Shown: positions 16,393-25,491, counted from the first letter of the stretch. The stretch is DNA of 64,000 nt from Bryobacter sp. (GCA_022843625.1 JALHNH010000001.1:310001-374000), one strand, 5' to 3'. Notes: a model not told the origin generated them from the letters alone. Program-made: numbers and translations.

Positions 16393-17211
16393 CTAATTCA
16401 GATCACGGGCGATGCGGAAGCCGACCATGCGATAAGCCTGGAAGCTGGGCCATGCGCCGGAGCGAGCGTAGCTGCGGTTGTCGAGCGGTTCAAAAAAGAA
16501 GCCTGGGCCACGCAGTACACGGTATGCGCCAGTCGCGGGGCCTTTGGGGTTATTCTTTGGGCTTTGCTGGTAGTAATCGCGGCTGTACCAATCGCTGCAC
16601 CATTCCATAACATTGCCGGCCATATCCATGACGCCGTAAGGGCTGGCACCTTTGGGGAAGGAGCCGACTTCCATGACGGTGTCGAACTGCTGTTTGCCAA
16701 CGTAGTTTGCGTATTCGTGGGTGATCTCATTGCCCCAGGGGAAGCGTGTTTGTTTGGTGCCACGGGCTGCTTTTTCCCATTCTGCTTCGGTAGGGAGGCG
16801 GTACTTCTTGCCGGATTTGGCACTGAGCCAGTTGCAGTAGGCTGTGGCCGCGTCCCAGTTGACACCGATTACCGGAAACTTGTCTGAGCCTGGAGTTGCG
16901 CCGCCGTGATTGTTGGCCTGGGTCCAGTAGGGGATCTGGTCTTTGGGCATGACGCGGCCTTCGGGCCAGAACTTGGGGTCGTTGTAGCCGGGGTCGTCGC
17001 GAAACTTGCGCCATTCGGCATTGGTGACTTCGAACTTGGCGATGTAGTAGGCGTCGAGGTGGACGGTATGGACGGGGCGTTCGCGAGCTTCTCCGTCGCC
17101 GAAGTTGTCGCCCATCTTGAAGGCACCGGCCGGAATGAGAATCATTTCGCCGAAGCCGTCATTGGTGCTGTTGGCCTGGGCCAGGGTGAGCAAGAGGATG
17201 AGTGGCAGCAT
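16393..17211 (-). CDS. Secreted FGE/SUMF1-fold protein (formylglycine-generating-enzyme-like)
   Basis: 272 residues with a short signal peptide (MLPLILLLTLAQA). The FGE-sulfatase fold is clear: 'MILIPAGAFKMGDN', 'HTVHLDAYYIAKFEVTNAEW', 'PVIGVNWDAATAYCNWLS', 'RLPTEAEWEKAARG', 'YGVMDMAGNVMEWCSDWY' and the terminal 'GFRIARD'. The block that is normally RGGSW reads 'RGPGFFFE' and there is no Cys there. The only cysteines are in 'AYCNWL' and 'EWCSDW', so the two catalytic Cys of true FGE are missing. A classical sulfatase-activating role is therefore unlikely. The stop abuts the upstream esterase gene's stop-start junction (17211/17212). Confidence 0.88.
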   Translation of the reverse strand: MLPLILLLTLAQANSTNDGFGEMILIPAGAFKMGDNFGDGEARERPVHTVHLDAYYIAKFEVTNAEWRKFRDDPGYNDPKFWPEGRVMPKDQIPYWTQANNHGGATPGSDKFPVIGVNWDAATAYCNWLSAKSGKKYRLPTEAEWEKAARGTKQTRFPWGNEITHEYANYVGKQQFDTVMEVGSFPKGASPYGVMDMAGNVMEWCSDWYSRDYYQQSPKNNPKGPATGAYRVLRGPGFFFEPLDNRSYARSGAWPSFQAYRMVGFRIARDLN

Positions 17212-18009
17212 TTACTTTTTGCTCCCGAAGAATTGATTCAAGTTGAGGAAGTGTTTGAGGATGTCCATCCAGTGGCCGTATTCCGGACTGGTGTAGGCGG
17301 AACCGAAGCCGTGGCGGCCGCGCTGGAAGAGATGGAGTTCTGCGACGCCTCCGCCTTTGTTCATGTCGAGGAAGAGCTGAGCAGAGCCGTTGGCAGCGCC
17401 ACGATCCCAGGCGGCTGCTAGCAGGAAGGTGGGTGGGAAGTTCTTGAAGTCCTCATTGGGAGAGGTTTTGCCCGCGCTGTAGACCATCACAAGGGAGTGC
17501 GCTTTGGAATCGAGGCGGTCGATGGGGTCTGGGGCATTGGGGTCCCCGGGGCCAGAGGCTGCGATCACGTAGCGCCCCATTTCGGAGCCGGCAGAATAGC
17601 CGGAGAAAAGGATGCGGTTTGGGTCAATACCAAATTCTTTAGCTCGGGATTTCAGGAGACGGATGGCCCGGTTGCCGTCGAGGATGCGGGCGTCTTTGTT
17701 GTACTTGGGATCGAGGCGGTAGGTGAGGACGAAGGCGGCGGTGCCCCAATCGTTGAAGCGCTCGGCGAGCTCGATTCCTTCGACACCGTACATGAGCATG
17801 ATGTTTGCCCCGCCGGGGGCGATGATGACGGCAGAGCCGTTGCGCTTCTCTTTGGGTGGCAAGAAGGCAGTGAGGAATGGCGCATCGAGGGGGCCGGTGC
17901 CGACGGCGAGAGGGACTTTGCCGGCAGGCCAGAGAGGAATGTTGAAGTGTGGTTCTTCTGCAGACAGGGCCGTCGCAAGCAGGGCGGCGATTACAAATAT
18001 TTTGACCAT
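17212..18009 (-). CDS. Secreted alpha/beta hydrolase (acetyl-xylan-esterase/BD-FAE-like)
   Basis: 265 residues with a signal peptide (MVKIFVIAALLATALSA). An 'IIAPGGAN' oxyanion-type segment, nucleophile elbow GYSAGS, and a late 'RGRHGFG' catalytic His motif mark the esterase family that removes acyl groups from sugars. Asp in 'AAWDRGA' is a candidate acid. It is the first gene of a leftward group (esterase, FGE-like, phosphatase), with no gap to the next gene. A carbohydrate-ester substrate is inference from family. Confidence 0.87.
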   Translation of the reverse strand: MVKIFVIAALLATALSAEEPHFNIPLWPAGKVPLAVGTGPLDAPFLTAFLPPKEKRNGSAVIIAPGGANIMLMYGVEGIELAERFNDWGTAAFVLTYRLDPKYNKDARILDGNRAIRLLKSRAKEFGIDPNRILFSGYSAGSEMGRYVIAASGPGDPNAPDPIDRLDSKAHSLVMVYSAGKTSPNEDFKNFPPTFLLAAAWDRGAANGSAQLFLDMNKGGGVAELHLFQRGRHGFGSAYTSPEYGHWMDILKHFLNLNQFFGSKK

Positions 18010-18054
18010 TGCATAGGAAGTCTCTTACCTTGGGTAACCCTGTGTCAAGTCGGT

Positions 18055-18060
18055 TAGAAT
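18055..18060 (+). promoter_or_regulatory. Putative -10 box (TAGAAT) of the DUF1592 gene
   Basis: TAGAAT at 18055-18060 lies in the 63-base divergent gap, 12 bases before the GTG start at 18073. There is no Shine-Dalgarno between them. TTGGGT 19 bases upstream is a poor -35. Confidence 0.3.
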
Positions 18061-18072
18061 AGTTTCATAATC

Positions 18073-20466
18073 GTGCGTAAAGTTTTGATAGCGTTGGGAT
18101 TCGTGGCCGGGCTTGGTTTGGCCCAGACGACGAACCCGGTGTTTGGATTTGCGAAGAAGAATTGTTACGGGTGCCATAGCAAAGCGAATCCATCAGGGGA
18201 TGTGGATTTGGCTTCGATGAAGCGGGAGACGGATTTCGACGAGCATCGCGAGGTGTGGGAGCGGGTGGTGTCGAAGATCAAAAACGGGGAGATGCCCCCG
18301 GCGCCACTGCCACGGCCTGCGGTTTCCGATCGTGACGCTGTTACCAAATATCTTGAAGCGGAGTTTGCCCGGCAGGACCGGACAGCTAAGCCCGATCCGG
18401 GGAAGGTGACGGCCCGGCGATTGAACAAGGCCGAGTACACGAATACGCTGCGGGACCTGCTGGGTGTTGATATTCAGCCAGCCGAGAGTTTTCCAAACGA
18501 TGAGGCGGCTTATGGGTTTGACAACATTGCGGATGCGTTGAGTTTGTCGCCTGTGCTGCTGGAGAAGTACTTGTACGCAGCGGAGCGGGCGGTGAGGACG
18601 GCTGTGTTTGGGCCGGAGAAGCTGAAGCCGGCAGGAGTACACTATCCGTCGGCAGTGCGCATTCCGGTATTACCCAAGGATCTTTTGAATTACGACAAGA
18701 CCGGCTTGAGCACGCATCATGCGGCTCATGTGATGCACCGCTTTCAGGTAGATGGGGAATACAGTTTTCGACTGGTGCTGAATGGGCACAGGCCTCAGGG
18801 TTCAGACCCGGTGACTCCTGCTCTGTTTCTGGACGGGAAGCTGGTGAAGAGCTGGACGGAGGAGGGAGAAGATCTGGAAGGCCGGATCTGTGAGGTGCGG
18901 ACGCAGGTGAAGGCTGGGGAGCATCTGGTGTCAGCGTCCTATCTGAATCTCTATGAGGGTCTGCCGCCGCAGTATGGCGGGCCGAAGCCATCGAATCCGA
19001 AGGACGTGCCGACGCTGTCGTCGCCCAAGGGTGAGTTGACGGCTAAGGATATCGAGTTGTTGCGCAAGTATGGCACTAAGCTCAAGACAGACAGGGCGGA
19101 GGTTCGTGTCGATAACCGCTATGAGTCTATTGATGTGGGTGGGCCGTTTACGCAAAAGATGGGGCCGAGCGTTGCGAGTACACAGCGGATCTTTGTTTGC
19201 GGGTTGCAGACCGACGCCTGTGCGGGAACGATTGTCCGAAGTTTTGTTCGCAGGGCGTATCGACGACCGGTGGGTGCTGCAGAGGTGGCTCCTTATTTGA
19301 GGCTTTACGGGCTGGCGCGTAAGTCTGGCGATAGCTTCAAGGAAGGCGTCGCCACGGCTTTGCAGGGAGTGTTGGTGTCGCCGCACTTTCTGTTTCGGGT
19401 GGAGCAGGACCGGCCGGCGATTGCTGGCAAGAATTATGCTCCGGTGAGCGAGTATGAGCTGGCTTCCAGGTTGAGTTACTTTCTGTGGAGCAGCATGCCG
19501 GATGAGACGCTATTGCAGTTGGCCGGGCAAAAGGCTTTGCGGCAACCGCTGGTGCTGAAAGCGCAAGTGGCGCGGATGTTGCGCGCTGAGAAGGCGCGGG
19601 CCCTGGTTGAGAATTTCGCCGGGCAGTGGCTGCAGTACAAAAACATCGAAGTGATGAAGCCTGATGTCGAGAAGTTTCCAGACTTTGATGAGAGTCTGCG
19701 CTATTCCATGAAGCAGGAGACTACGCTGTTTCTTGAGAATCTGATCCGGCAGAATGGCAGCGTTCTGGATGTGCTGGATGCGAAGCATTCTTATCTTAAT
19801 GAGCGTCTGGGAAAGTTTTATGGAGTGCCTGGTGTGGTGGGGCATGAATTTCGCCGTGTGGATATGAGCGGCACTAAACGTGGCGGGGGGATTCTTGCGC
19901 AGGCCAGTGTGTTGACAACTTCGTCTTATTCGACGCGAACTTCGCCTGTGTTGCGTGGCAAGTGGATTTTGGAGAATTTGCTGCATGCACCGCCTCCGCC
20001 TCCGCCTCCTGCTGTTCCAGGCCTTGATGAGGCTAAGGGTGATGGAAGTTTGAGTTTGCGGCAGCAGATGGAAGAGCACCGCAAGAACCCATCGTGCGCG
20101 GGTTGTCATGCGCGGATGGATCCTCTTGGGTTTGGCCTTGAAAACTTTGACGCCATCGGAAAATGGCGCGATGCCGATGGGAAGGTTACGATTGATCCTA
20201 CTGGTACGCTGCCCGGGAATCGCAAGTTCGCCGGGCCGATAGAGCTGAAGGGTTTACTTGCGCTGGATAAAGAAGCTTATGTAAAGGGGCTTAGCGAAAA
20301 GTTGCTGACCTATGCGCTGGGGCGGGGCCTTGAGAGAGCAGACAAGCCAGCAGTGAATGCGATTGCGGCCAAGGTGCCTGCGGGGCAGTATCGATTGAGC
20401 GCCCTGATTGAAGAGATTGTGAAGAGCTTGCCGTTTCAGATGCGGCGGGCAGGAGATGCATCATGA
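18073..20466 (+). CDS. Secreted DUF1587/DUF1592/DUF1588/DUF1585 protein with c-type haem motifs
   Basis: 797 residues from GTG 18073, with a signal peptide (first about 17 residues). An N-terminal CYGCH haem motif (31-35) is followed by DUF1587 ('RRLNKAEYTNTLRDLLGVD'), a carbohydrate-binding-like middle, DUF1592 ('SRLSYFLWSSMPDETLLQLA'), DUF1588 with CAGCH (675-679, 'CHARMDPLGFGLENFD') and DUF1585 at the end. A run of prolines lies near residue 640. This architecture is common in Planctomycetes and Acidobacteria and is suspected in periplasmic redox breakdown of polymers, but its reaction is unknown. It is coupled to the DUF1552 gene by a 4-base overlap. Confidence 0.93.
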   Translation: MRKVLIALGFVAGLGLAQTTNPVFGFAKKNCYGCHSKANPSGDVDLASMKRETDFDEHREVWERVVSKIKNGEMPPAPLPRPAVSDRDAVTKYLEAEFARQDRTAKPDPGKVTARRLNKAEYTNTLRDLLGVDIQPAESFPNDEAAYGFDNIADALSLSPVLLEKYLYAAERAVRTAVFGPEKLKPAGVHYPSAVRIPVLPKDLLNYDKTGLSTHHAAHVMHRFQVDGEYSFRLVLNGHRPQGSDPVTPALFLDGKLVKSWTEEGEDLEGRICEVRTQVKAGEHLVSASYLNLYEGLPPQYGGPKPSNPKDVPTLSSPKGELTAKDIELLRKYGTKLKTDRAEVRVDNRYESIDVGGPFTQKMGPSVASTQRIFVCGLQTDACAGTIVRSFVRRAYRRPVGAAEVAPYLRLYGLARKSGDSFKEGVATALQGVLVSPHFLFRVEQDRPAIAGKNYAPVSEYELASRLSYFLWSSMPDETLLQLAGQKALRQPLVLKAQVARMLRAEKARALVENFAGQWLQYKNIEVMKPDVEKFPDFDESLRYSMKQETTLFLENLIRQNGSVLDVLDAKHSYLNERLGKFYGVPGVVGHEFRRVDMSGTKRGGGILAQASVLTTSSYSTRTSPVLRGKWILENLLHAPPPPPPPAVPGLDEAKGDGSLSLRQQMEEHRKNPSCAGCHARMDPLGFGLENFDAIGKWRDADGKVTIDPTGTLPGNRKFAGPIELKGLLALDKEAYVKGLSEKLLTYALGRGLERADKPAVNAIAAKVPAGQYRLSALIEEIVKSLPFQMRRAGDAS

Positions 20467-21788
20467 ATTTCGTGACTGGCAAGAGTGTTTCGCGACGGAC
20501 GTTGTTGCGTGGGGCTGGAGTGGCGATTGGGTTGCCGTTTCTCGATGCGATGCATCCGGCGCTGGCGGCACCGAAGGCGAGTAAACAGGCTCGGCGCCTG
20601 GCTGTTGTTTATGTACCGAATGGGATGACGATGAAGGACTGGACGCCGCAAGGCGAGGGCCTTGAGTTCAACCGGATTCTGAAGCCGCTTAAGAAGTTTC
20701 GCGAGGACATTACGCTGGTTTCAGGGCTGTCGAATCTGGTGTCTGACAAGGCCAAGGGCGGGGCTCATGCAAAGGCTAGCGGGAGCTTTTTGTCGGGGGC
20801 GATTCCGAAGTATACGGCTGGCGCTGATGTACATGCGGGTACGACATTTGACCAGCTTGCGGCGCAAAAGTTTGCAGCCGAGACGCGGGTGGCTTCTTTG
20901 CAATTGGGGTGTGAGGATTCGCGGATGATCGGCAATTGCGATACGGGTTCCAGTTGCGCCTATACGAACACGCTGTCGTGGAAAAATCCGGATACGCCGA
21001 TGGCGGTGGAAGTGAATCCGCGGTCTGTGTTTGAGCGTTTATTTGGGACGATGGACCCGAGTCTCGATGAGGCGACACGGGCAAGGCGAGCTCTTTACAA
21101 GAACAGTATTCTCGATCTGACCCGTGAGAGCACACAAGCGCTGGTAAAGAGTTTAGGCTCGCTTGATAAGCGAAAACTGGATGAATACCTCACAGCGATC
21201 CGTGAGGTTGAGACAGGCATTGCAAAGGCAGAGAATGATCCGCAGGTTGCCACCGGTGAGAAACCGAGTGGGATTCCGTTCTCCTATGCCGAATATGTGA
21301 AGTTGATGTTTGATTTGCAGACGATTGCGTTTCAGGCCGATTTGACAAGGGTTTCAACGATGATGCTCGGGCGTGAGGGGAGCGTCAGAACCTATCCGGA
21401 AATTGGAGTGCCCGATCCGCATCATCCATTGACTCACCATCGTGGGCACCCGGATTTCATTGAGAAGGTGGCCAAGATCAATTGCTTCCATGCGGAGCTG
21501 TTCAGCCATTTTGTAGCCAAACTGAAGAGTACGCAGGATGGGGACGGAAGTCTGCTCGATCACTCGCTGGTGCTTTATGGTGGAGCTTTGAGTGAGGGGA
21601 ACGGGCACTCTGTGCATGATCTGCCTTTACTGCTGGCCGGACATGCTGGCGGGTTGCGTGGTGGGCGGCGGGTGATGGCACCACTGAAGTCTCCGGCAAC
21701 CAATCTGTTTCTGAGTATGCTTGATCGAGTTGGGGTTGAGCGAGAGGCGTTTGGGGACAGCACAGGTCGAATTGATTTGAATGCCTGA
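20463..21788 (+). CDS. DUF1552 domain secreted protein
   Basis: 441 residues. The N-terminus 'SRRTLLRGAGVAIGLPFLDAM' is a twin-arginine signal, so the protein is exported folded. The DUF1552 hallmarks 'RLAVVYVPNGMTMKDW', 'LVSGLSN', 'AHAKASGSFLSGA' and 'HHRGHPDFIEKVAKINCFHAELF' are present. DUF1552 genes regularly follow DUF1592 genes, and here the two overlap by 4 bases (ATGA). The fold resembles alkaline-phosphatase/sulfatase-type DUF1501 relatives, but catalytic activity is not established. Confidence 0.93.
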   Translation: MNFVTGKSVSRRTLLRGAGVAIGLPFLDAMHPALAAPKASKQARRLAVVYVPNGMTMKDWTPQGEGLEFNRILKPLKKFREDITLVSGLSNLVSDKAKGGAHAKASGSFLSGAIPKYTAGADVHAGTTFDQLAAQKFAAETRVASLQLGCEDSRMIGNCDTGSSCAYTNTLSWKNPDTPMAVEVNPRSVFERLFGTMDPSLDEATRARRALYKNSILDLTRESTQALVKSLGSLDKRKLDEYLTAIREVETGIAKAENDPQVATGEKPSGIPFSYAEYVKLMFDLQTIAFQADLTRVSTMMLGREGSVRTYPEIGVPDPHHPLTHHRGHPDFIEKVAKINCFHAELFSHFVAKLKSTQDGDGSLLDHSLVLYGGALSEGNGHSVHDLPLLLAGHAGGLRGGRRVMAPLKSPATNLFLSMLDRVGVEREAFGDSTGRIDLNA

Positions 21789-21797
21789 TCGCCAGAG

Positions 21798-22535
21798 CTA
21801 AAGTTTGCGTTGGAAGAGTTCGAGGGCGAGATTCAGGCACTGTAAAGCCAGGACTGGATCGTAGCGGGGCCCTTCGTCGCGGATGAAGGCGTGGGCGGCG
21901 TTGACCTCATGCCACGTGTAGTTGAGATTGGCTTCTTCGAGGCGGGCTCGGATTTTGTTGCGGCCATCGAGTGGGATGTGTGGGTCCTGACGGCCAAAGA
22001 TCATGAGTAGTTCGCCCTGGATTTCAGGGGCGCGGAGAAGGGAGTTGTCGTTGCGGCCGTTGCCGAGGGTGCTGGAGTGGATATCGGTTGGGTAGAAGCA
22101 GGCGGTGGACGAGACTTCGAGGTTCATTGCGGCACGGAAGGCGAGGTGGCCGCCGAGACAGATTCCGATGACGCCGAGTTTGCCGTTGCAGTTGGAGAGG
22201 GAGGTGAGGTGGTTGATGAGAGTTCGCGCATCGCTGTCGTAGGCGGAGACTTGCTTTTCGAACTTGTTGAAGTTGCCTTTGTCTGCACCAGCTTGGTCAT
22301 AGGCGAGGACGGTGCCGGGCGATTCGAGTTCGTGATAAACCTCTGGGACCGCGACGATGTATCCATGGCCGGCGAGGAGGGCGGCGGTGCGGCGGATGGG
22401 TCCAGTGAGCTGGAAGATTTCTGAGTAGAAGATGAGGGCGGGATACTGGCCTGGCGTGGCTGGCGCGAAAAAGTACGTGCGCATCGGGCCGGTTGGGGTG
22501 GAGAGATCGATGAAGGCTTCAGGTTGGATAGTCAT
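21798..22535 (-). CDS. Dienelactone hydrolase family protein
   Basis: 245 residues from the ATG at 22535; the longer frame to 22613 would run over the start of the divergent gene. The dienelactone hydrolase nucleophile motif GICLGG (Cys nucleophile) is clear, with 'MRTYFFAP', 'VPEVYHE', 'GRQDPHIP' (Asp) and 'NAAHAFI' (His) completing the triad. It is cytoplasmic and hydrolyses lactones or esters. It is convergent with the DUF1552 gene (9-base gap) and divergent from the haem/cyclase-like gene (46 bases), and not clearly linked functionally to either. Confidence 0.92.
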   Translation of the reverse strand: MTIQPEAFIDLSTPTGPMRTYFFAPATPGQYPALIFYSEIFQLTGPIRRTAALLAGHGYIVAVPEVYHELESPGTVLAYDQAGADKGNFNKFEKQVSAYDSDARTLINHLTSLSNCNGKLGVIGICLGGHLAFRAAMNLEVSSTACFYPTDIHSSTLGNGRNDNSLLRAPEIQGELLMIFGRQDPHIPLDGRNKIRARLEEANLNYTWHEVNAAHAFIRDEGPRYDPVLALQCLNLALELFQRKL

Positions 22536-22581
22536 CAGCTGCTTTGCTTTATTTGAGTATGTTATCCAATGGGAAGTGATT

Positions 22582-23385
22582 GTGAATCTGATTCTGTTGA
22601 GCCTGGCTCTCACTCCCCAGGAGAGAGCGGTGGCGTACCTGTCTCAAGAAGTGCCGAAATGGCGTGGTGCGAACGGTTGCTTTTCCTGTCATAACAATGG
22701 GGATGGGGCGAGAGCTTTGTACCGGGCGGGAGTGGACGCTCGCGGTATTGTTCTGGCTGAGACGAGTGCGTGGCTGGAGAAACCAGAGTTGTGGGAATCC
22801 AATCGAGGTAACCCGGCGGTAAGCGACAAGAAGCTGGCAAAAATACAGTTTGGGGTGGCATTGCTTGCACTGGGAAACAAGACGGCGGTTTGCAGTGCTG
22901 CGGGGTTGATTGTAGCGGAGCGCGGGACGAACGGGGCTTGGAAAGTAGATGACGGGTCGCCCGCAACTTATGGAACGGTGCTGGCCACAGTTTTCGCTCG
23001 CAACGTTTTGATGGCTTGTGGAATGGATACGAGCCTTACAGTCAAGTGGCTAGCTGCGCAAAAGCCCAAGAGTGTGCTGGATAGTGCGGCGCTGCTGATG
23101 GCGGACAGTAATCGAAACGATGCACGCTCCTACCTGCTGCAGGCGCAGAACTCCGATGGAGGTTGGGGAGAGTATCAAGGGATGCCGGCTCAGGTTTTCG
23201 ATACAGCAGTTGCGGTGATTGCCTTGCGTGGGGCGGAAAAGGAAGTAGCTCGTGGTAGAGCATGGCTTGTATCGAAACAACAGGAGGAAGGTGGCTGGCC
23301 CGAAACAACTCGACCGCCGGGTGCACAAAGTTATGCCCAGCACATCTCCACTACCGCCTGGGCACTGCTTGCGTTACTTGGTTAG
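22582..23385 (+). CDS. Secreted CxxCH protein with terpene-cyclase-like (prenyltransferase/squalene-oxidase) repeats
   Basis: About 267 residues from GTG 22582 (GTG 22576 also possible; GGGAAG precedes). A short hydrophobic N-terminus may be a signal. A c-type haem motif CFSCH (33-37) is followed by alpha-alpha toroid repeats with QW-like motifs: 'NSDGGWGEYQG' and 'QEEGGWPETT', and a C-terminal 'HISTTAWALLALLG' typical of squalene-hopene-cyclase-fold proteins. There is no DXDD cyclase acid motif, and the protein is less than half the size of a real cyclase. It therefore looks like a haem-binding or structural relative. Its stop overlaps the convergent neighbour by 4 bases. Confidence 0.8.
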   Translation: MNLILLSLALTPQERAVAYLSQEVPKWRGANGCFSCHNNGDGARALYRAGVDARGIVLAETSAWLEKPELWESNRGNPAVSDKKLAKIQFGVALLALGNKTAVCSAAGLIVAERGTNGAWKVDDGSPATYGTVLATVFARNVLMACGMDTSLTVKWLAAQKPKSVLDSAALLMADSNRNDARSYLLQAQNSDGGWGEYQGMPAQVFDTAVAVIALRGAEKEVARGRAWLVSKQQEEGGWPETTRPPGAQSYAQHISTTAWALLALLG

Positions 23386-24377
23386 CGGATTGAGATAGTA
23401 CGGGTGACTATGCCTCGGTTGGAGCGAACCGTGATGGGATCGAAGGTGTCTACGTCAAATGGGCGGCCCACCTTATTGCCGGCAAGGTCTTCGAGAGCGG
23501 TGTCTATCTCTATCTCAAATTGGCCTTGCTTCCACGGTTTGGCGGGCGTAAAGACCAACGACGATTCGTTTGGGCCGAGTGTCGCTTCGCCCTTCATTGG
23601 GAAGCGGATCAATCGGAGGGCTAGGGCGGCATCGAGAGGTTCTTTGAAGTCGATTGCGAGGGGCGCAAGGGTGTTGGGTTTCGGCAGGGAAAGAGACCAT
23701 TTGGCTGGGTCAATCGCGGCTCGGTCTTCGGCGATTACAGTAAACGTTTTGGTGCAAGGCTTGAGGAGAGGAATGCGGTTTTCGTCGCGCCAGGCGGGGT
23801 TGATTTGCAGGGTGTAAGTTTTGCCCGCTTCCAGTGAGGAACCAATTTCATCTCTTGGAGTAACACCGCGCTTGATGCGGCCAGGATCGAAAAGAATCGT
23901 AAGGCGGCGGTTTTCGCGATCCCAGAGTTCCTGGTCAATCTCGAGAAACGCGAGATCAACGGGTTTGTTGTTCTGATCGAGAAGCTGGATGTTTTGCCAG
24001 GCTTCGCCGTTGAGCATGGGGGCTGAAAAATGGATGTAGAACTTAAGTTGATTTGCGGGAAGCTGATTGCCGGTGGGAAAGATTTGCTCGACGAAGGTCG
24101 AAGGTTTGAGCTGCAAAGCTTCAGCTGCGAAATGAAAGACTTGACCCTTGACAACAACTCTTACTGGAATTGTCCTGGAGATTTCAAAGCGAGGCTCGAA
24201 GTAAACAGAGTTCGCTTGAGTTGAGAAGGTGCCGAGCACGGGAGGTACATCGCCGTCTCCCACGTAGACTGCAACTTCTTGGGCTTGGGTAGAGCCCGAA
24301 ATAAGAAAACCACTGGCCTCGCGACGGACCGTGATGTCCGCCGCCAAGCACAAGAGGACTGCAATGATAGGGAGCAC
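23382..24377 (-). CDS. Secreted protein with Ig-like (SbsA-type) domains, function unknown
   Basis: 331 residues, signal peptide at the N-terminus (MLPIIAVLLCLAADI). Two bacterial Ig-like/SbsA-type segments can be seen: 'NQLKFYIHFSAPMLNGE...RLTILFDPGRIKRGV...LEAGKTYTLQI' and 'LAPLAIDFKEPLDAALAL...LVFTPAKPWKQGQFEIEIDTALEDLAGN'. These folds usually give extracellular or surface structure. It follows the propeller-like gene after 3 bases, so the two are one operon. No catalytic motif is visible. Confidence 0.75.
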   Translation of the reverse strand: MLPIIAVLLCLAADITVRREASGFLISGSTQAQEVAVYVGDGDVPPVLGTFSTQANSVYFEPRFEISRTIPVRVVVKGQVFHFAAEALQLKPSTFVEQIFPTGNQLPANQLKFYIHFSAPMLNGEAWQNIQLLDQNNKPVDLAFLEIDQELWDRENRRLTILFDPGRIKRGVTPRDEIGSSLEAGKTYTLQINPAWRDENRIPLLKPCTKTFTVIAEDRAAIDPAKWSLSLPKPNTLAPLAIDFKEPLDAALALRLIRFPMKGEATLGPNESSLVFTPAKPWKQGQFEIEIDTALEDLAGNKVGRPFDVDTFDPITVRSNRGIVTRTISIR

Positions 24378-24380
24378 AAG

Positions 24381-25445
24381 TTAGGGGAGGAGAATAGTGC
24401 GCAAATCGATCGAACCACCTTCTGACATCAGCATGACGGCGTTCTTGTCGTCGTAGCGATCCAACTGCTGCACACCCTTGAGGGCTTCGAGCGTTTCATA
24501 AGGGACACCCTGCTTCTCTGTCTGCGCCGTAATGCCTTCGTAGGATTCGAGCTTAGCCGCAGGGAGCTTCATAACGCCGCGGCTTGAGTTGGCCAACAGG
24601 ATGTAATCCTCGCCGTCCTTGGTGTACACGATCATGTCGAGGGGGCGATTGCGATTGCCGAGTTCAGCAATTGTCTTGCCTTTAACTTTATTGCCGGGAG
24701 TGAGTTCCGATACAGGGATCGTGACCAGCGGAGTGCAGGTATAGGCTGCCAGCAGGTGGGGTTTGTTGGCAACCGTGTAGCTGGTAAAGGTGCGAACCGG
24801 AGCGTTGGTTTCAAAGCGGCCATGGGCACCGTGGAAGATTTCGATGCTTGCGGCCTTTGCTGCTGTGGTGAAGGGGTAGGGGATGGACCGAAGGCTCGAA
24901 GAGAACTCTTCGTTCGACAGGCCAGCGATGAAGACGCGGCCGTCGACAAAGCCGAGGTCGGTGATGGTCTCCATTCGCTTGGAGTTGCCGCGGGCGTCCT
25001 TTACATCTGCGGGTGCATCGGGAAGGCTTACGCGGGCATGAGAAATACTGTCGAGAGAAAGTTCGGTGAGATTGCCTGCGACGTCGAGCTTAACAAGCAG
25101 CGGGGTCTTGCCGCGGGTAATCGAAAAATAGATGTTACGGGATACGGGATTTACTGCGAGGTCCTGAATGGTGATCTGATCGGGAGAGGTGCCTAAAGCT
25201 GAGGCCATCTTCTGATTGATGCCCTTCAGTTCAATGGTGCCAGCGCCTTTATTGAGTTTCCTGTCGCCCGTATCAATCGCGATGAGGCTTGCGTTGAAGG
25301 AGTCTCCCACGAAGAGGATGCCTGGAGGGCCGAAAGCAATCGGGCCGGCAGTGCCAAGTTCGAGCTTTTTCGTATTTAATCCAGAGCCGGTTTCTGCCAA
25401 AGCAGCACAAGCGCAGATCGCGAAGACAACAAACAATGGTTTCAT
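24381..25445 (-). CDS. Secreted protein of unknown function, probably beta-propeller
   Basis: 354 residues from ATG 25445 (a TTG directly before it is also in frame), with AAAGGAAA upstream. Signal peptide 'MKPLFVVFAICACAALA'. The body has repeating segments such as 'GPPGILFVGDSFNASLIAIDT', 'ITIQDLAVNPVSRNIYFSI', 'ITDLGFVDGRVFIAGLS' and 'PLDMIVYTKDGEDYILLANSSRGV', which suggest an NHL/YncE-type propeller. No enzyme motif was found. It is the first gene of a two-gene operon with the Ig-like protein. Confidence 0.7.
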   Translation of the reverse strand: MKPLFVVFAICACAALAETGSGLNTKKLELGTAGPIAFGPPGILFVGDSFNASLIAIDTGDRKLNKGAGTIELKGINQKMASALGTSPDQITIQDLAVNPVSRNIYFSITRGKTPLLVKLDVAGNLTELSLDSISHARVSLPDAPADVKDARGNSKRMETITDLGFVDGRVFIAGLSNEEFSSSLRSIPYPFTTAAKAASIEIFHGAHGRFETNAPVRTFTSYTVANKPHLLAAYTCTPLVTIPVSELTPGNKVKGKTIAELGNRNRPLDMIVYTKDGEDYILLANSSRGVMKLPAAKLESYEGITAQTEKQGVPYETLEALKGVQQLDRYDDKNAVMLMSEGGSIDLRTILLP

Positions 25446-25491
25446 CAAGTATTTCCTTTAGTTGACCCGAAGCTTAACACAGACAAAAGTA

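Noticed and set aside
16393..17211. Genuine sulfatase-activating formylglycine-generating enzyme
   Set aside because: The catalytic Cys pair and RGGSW block are missing and no sulfatase is nearby.
22582..23385. Squalene-hopene cyclase
   Set aside because: Too short, no DXDD motif, and it carries a c-type haem motif.
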